Source of the DNA: Chromera velia | Lineage: Eukaryota > Sar > Chromeraceae | NCBI GenBank assembly: GCA_018398765.1 | Contig: JAHBMJ010000060.1 | Coordinates: forward strand, 1 to 17,500 | Direction of reading: 5' to 3' | DNA length: 17,500 nucleotides | Shown here: piece by piece, positions 16,328 to 17,500 of the stretch | Position numbering within the stretch: position 1 is the stretch's first letter | Layout: each line of letters begins with the position of its first letter | Position numbers and translations under genes: made by a program | The notes under the pieces: model-generated | What the model was told of the DNA's origin: nothing | What the model saw: only the letters and a program-made list of their open reading frames with translations | The model's database searches: none

Positions 16328-17500
16328 GGCTGAAATGCCCCCCTCCGCCTCCGGCCGAATGCAACAATGTCTTCACCGGCACGTTCTCAACTACTGGAGC
16401 AGAGAGCATGGGAGGTGACCAGGTTCCATCCTTGGACAGCAATGGCTGTGACTTGTCACCCTTAGATGGCGTGTGCAAGATCGAGGGCGACCTGATTATC
16501 ACGAACTGCAGATTTACTGACCTGAAGGAGTTGCGATCTCTCCGAGAGGTCACGGGCAAGTTCATTCTCTCAGAGCTTTTGTTTCTGAAAAACTTCGACG
16601 ACCTCTCTAGTCTTATGACAGTCGGAGGTGATCTGGACATCCAGAACGTCCCCCTCGTCAAGCGGATCGCTCCTCCTGGATTCTGCAATCTGGAGACGGT
16701 ACGCATTTATTAACAGAAACATGTCAATACACACAGAAATGTTTGTGTGCGTTTTTTGATGCACCTGTACGGTATCCTTTCGGTCCATGAACTGCTTATG
16801 TTTACCGAATGTCTCCCGATGCCAGAGCATGGATAAGACTTCACTCATTCAGGCTGTTTGGCATGCATGCATGGATTCTTCTAGCTTACACCCGCGCATG
16901 TGCACGGGTTCTTGTGAAGCAAAGGGAAAGAAAACTGCCAGGCCAGGAGACGACTCCGACGGAGTGTGCTCTCAAACCATACAGACAATAAATAGATGGA
17001 CCATCTTCTATATAGCAGGAAGCGTAACCGAAAGTCGCGCTTATGGATTGATCGTGGGAAGAAAGGGAAACGATGAAACATGCAGAGCACAACAAATGAA
17101 TGAATGAATGAATGAATGAATGAATGAATGAATGGATCGATGGATGGATAGATGGATGGATAAATGAATGAATGAATGAATGCGTCAAGAAAGAGGAGAA
17201 CTACATGATCGAGAGAGTCGGAACTGCGTGTTCTCTTCCAATAACGCGAAGACACCCACCCACCCATACACACAAGCACGCACGGGAGACTAAATTCGAA
17301 TGTCGAAACGTCTGTGGACTGAACAATTCAGGACAGAGCAGGCTTTTGGGGGCAGTTATAATTTATACTGCTGCGTGTGATCCCATGATCATTAGTTTCT
17401 ATGTTCTGTCAGCAGAAGCTATGGGTCTGACGGCATTGCCTCCGTTCTTTCTCCCTGCTGTCCTGCTCCCTTTTGACTGAATGCAGGTGGGGAGACAGCT
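16081..17500 (+). CDS. Secreted leucine-rich solenoid paralogue, partial
   Basis: Exon 1 is 16081-16698 (206 codons), ending CNLET before a GTACGC donor. Exon 2 most likely begins at 17487 after ATGCAG, in the same phase and place as the paralogue (GTG first in both), and continues beyond the window. Residues 1-82, including the signal peptide and DKKDKKK linker, differ from the minus-strand copy at three positions (3, 36 and 72). The remaining exon 1 residues are roughly 60 percent identical by eye, with the cysteines and the NGC, LSPLDGVCKIEG and FTxLKEL landmarks kept. The intron (788 bp) carries ATGA/ATGG repeats at about 17096-17182. Function is unknown, as for its partner. Confidence 0.85.
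17096..17182. repeat. (ATGA)n/(ATGG)n repeat in paralogue intron 1
   Basis: AATG units at about 17096-17132, then GATG/GATA units, then AATG again at about 17162-17182. They lie within the intron of the plus-strand solenoid gene and contain no gene. Confidence 0.93.

Overview
This is nuclear DNA of a eukaryote, most likely an alga with a complex red-derived plastid. An alveolate of the chromerid type (for example Chromera) fits best, but the lineage is an inference. The reasons are: GT-AG introns that interrupt recognisable genes; a nuclear gene for a bacterial-type ribosomal protein (bL33) with a signal peptide plus transit-peptide-like leader; very abundant simple repeats; and recurrent TGCATGCA octamers, a motif bound by an AP2-type factor in apicomplexans.

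Layout. Positions 1-485 hold nothing recognisable. Positions 4675-486 (minus strand) hold a complete seven-exon gene for a 248-residue ABHD17/Bem46-type alpha/beta hydrolase. I rebuilt it exon by exon; all six junctions keep frame and the Ser-Asp-His triad is intact. A 605-bp intergenic region separates it from a divergent intronless plus-strand gene at 5281-5607 for plastid-type bL33. Positions 5608-7545 are non-coding and mostly CTTT/CT/GTTT repeats.

Positions 7546-12647 look like one non-autonomous LTR retroelement: two direct repeats of about 465 bp with TG...CA ends, flanked by ACCA, around 3.9 kb with no recognisable gag or pol. The right LTR is interrupted by a 237-bp MITE-like element with terminal inverted repeats and an 8-bp target duplication. 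The left LTR preserves the uninterrupted site.

The right end holds two head-to-head genes for secreted leucine-rich solenoid proteins (receptor-L-domain/Ecm33-like). One is complete on the minus strand (15768-13228, three exons, 520 residues). Its paralogue on the plus strand (from 16081) runs off the window after exon 1. Their start regions and shared promoter form a large, nearly perfect inverted repeat (arms about 350 bp, 100-bp centre), while the rest of the two genes has diverged clearly. This pair is the most unusual structure in the window.

The genes do not form an obvious pathway: a lipase-fold hydrolase, a plastid ribosomal protein and a secreted-protein pair sit between repeat-rich stretches.
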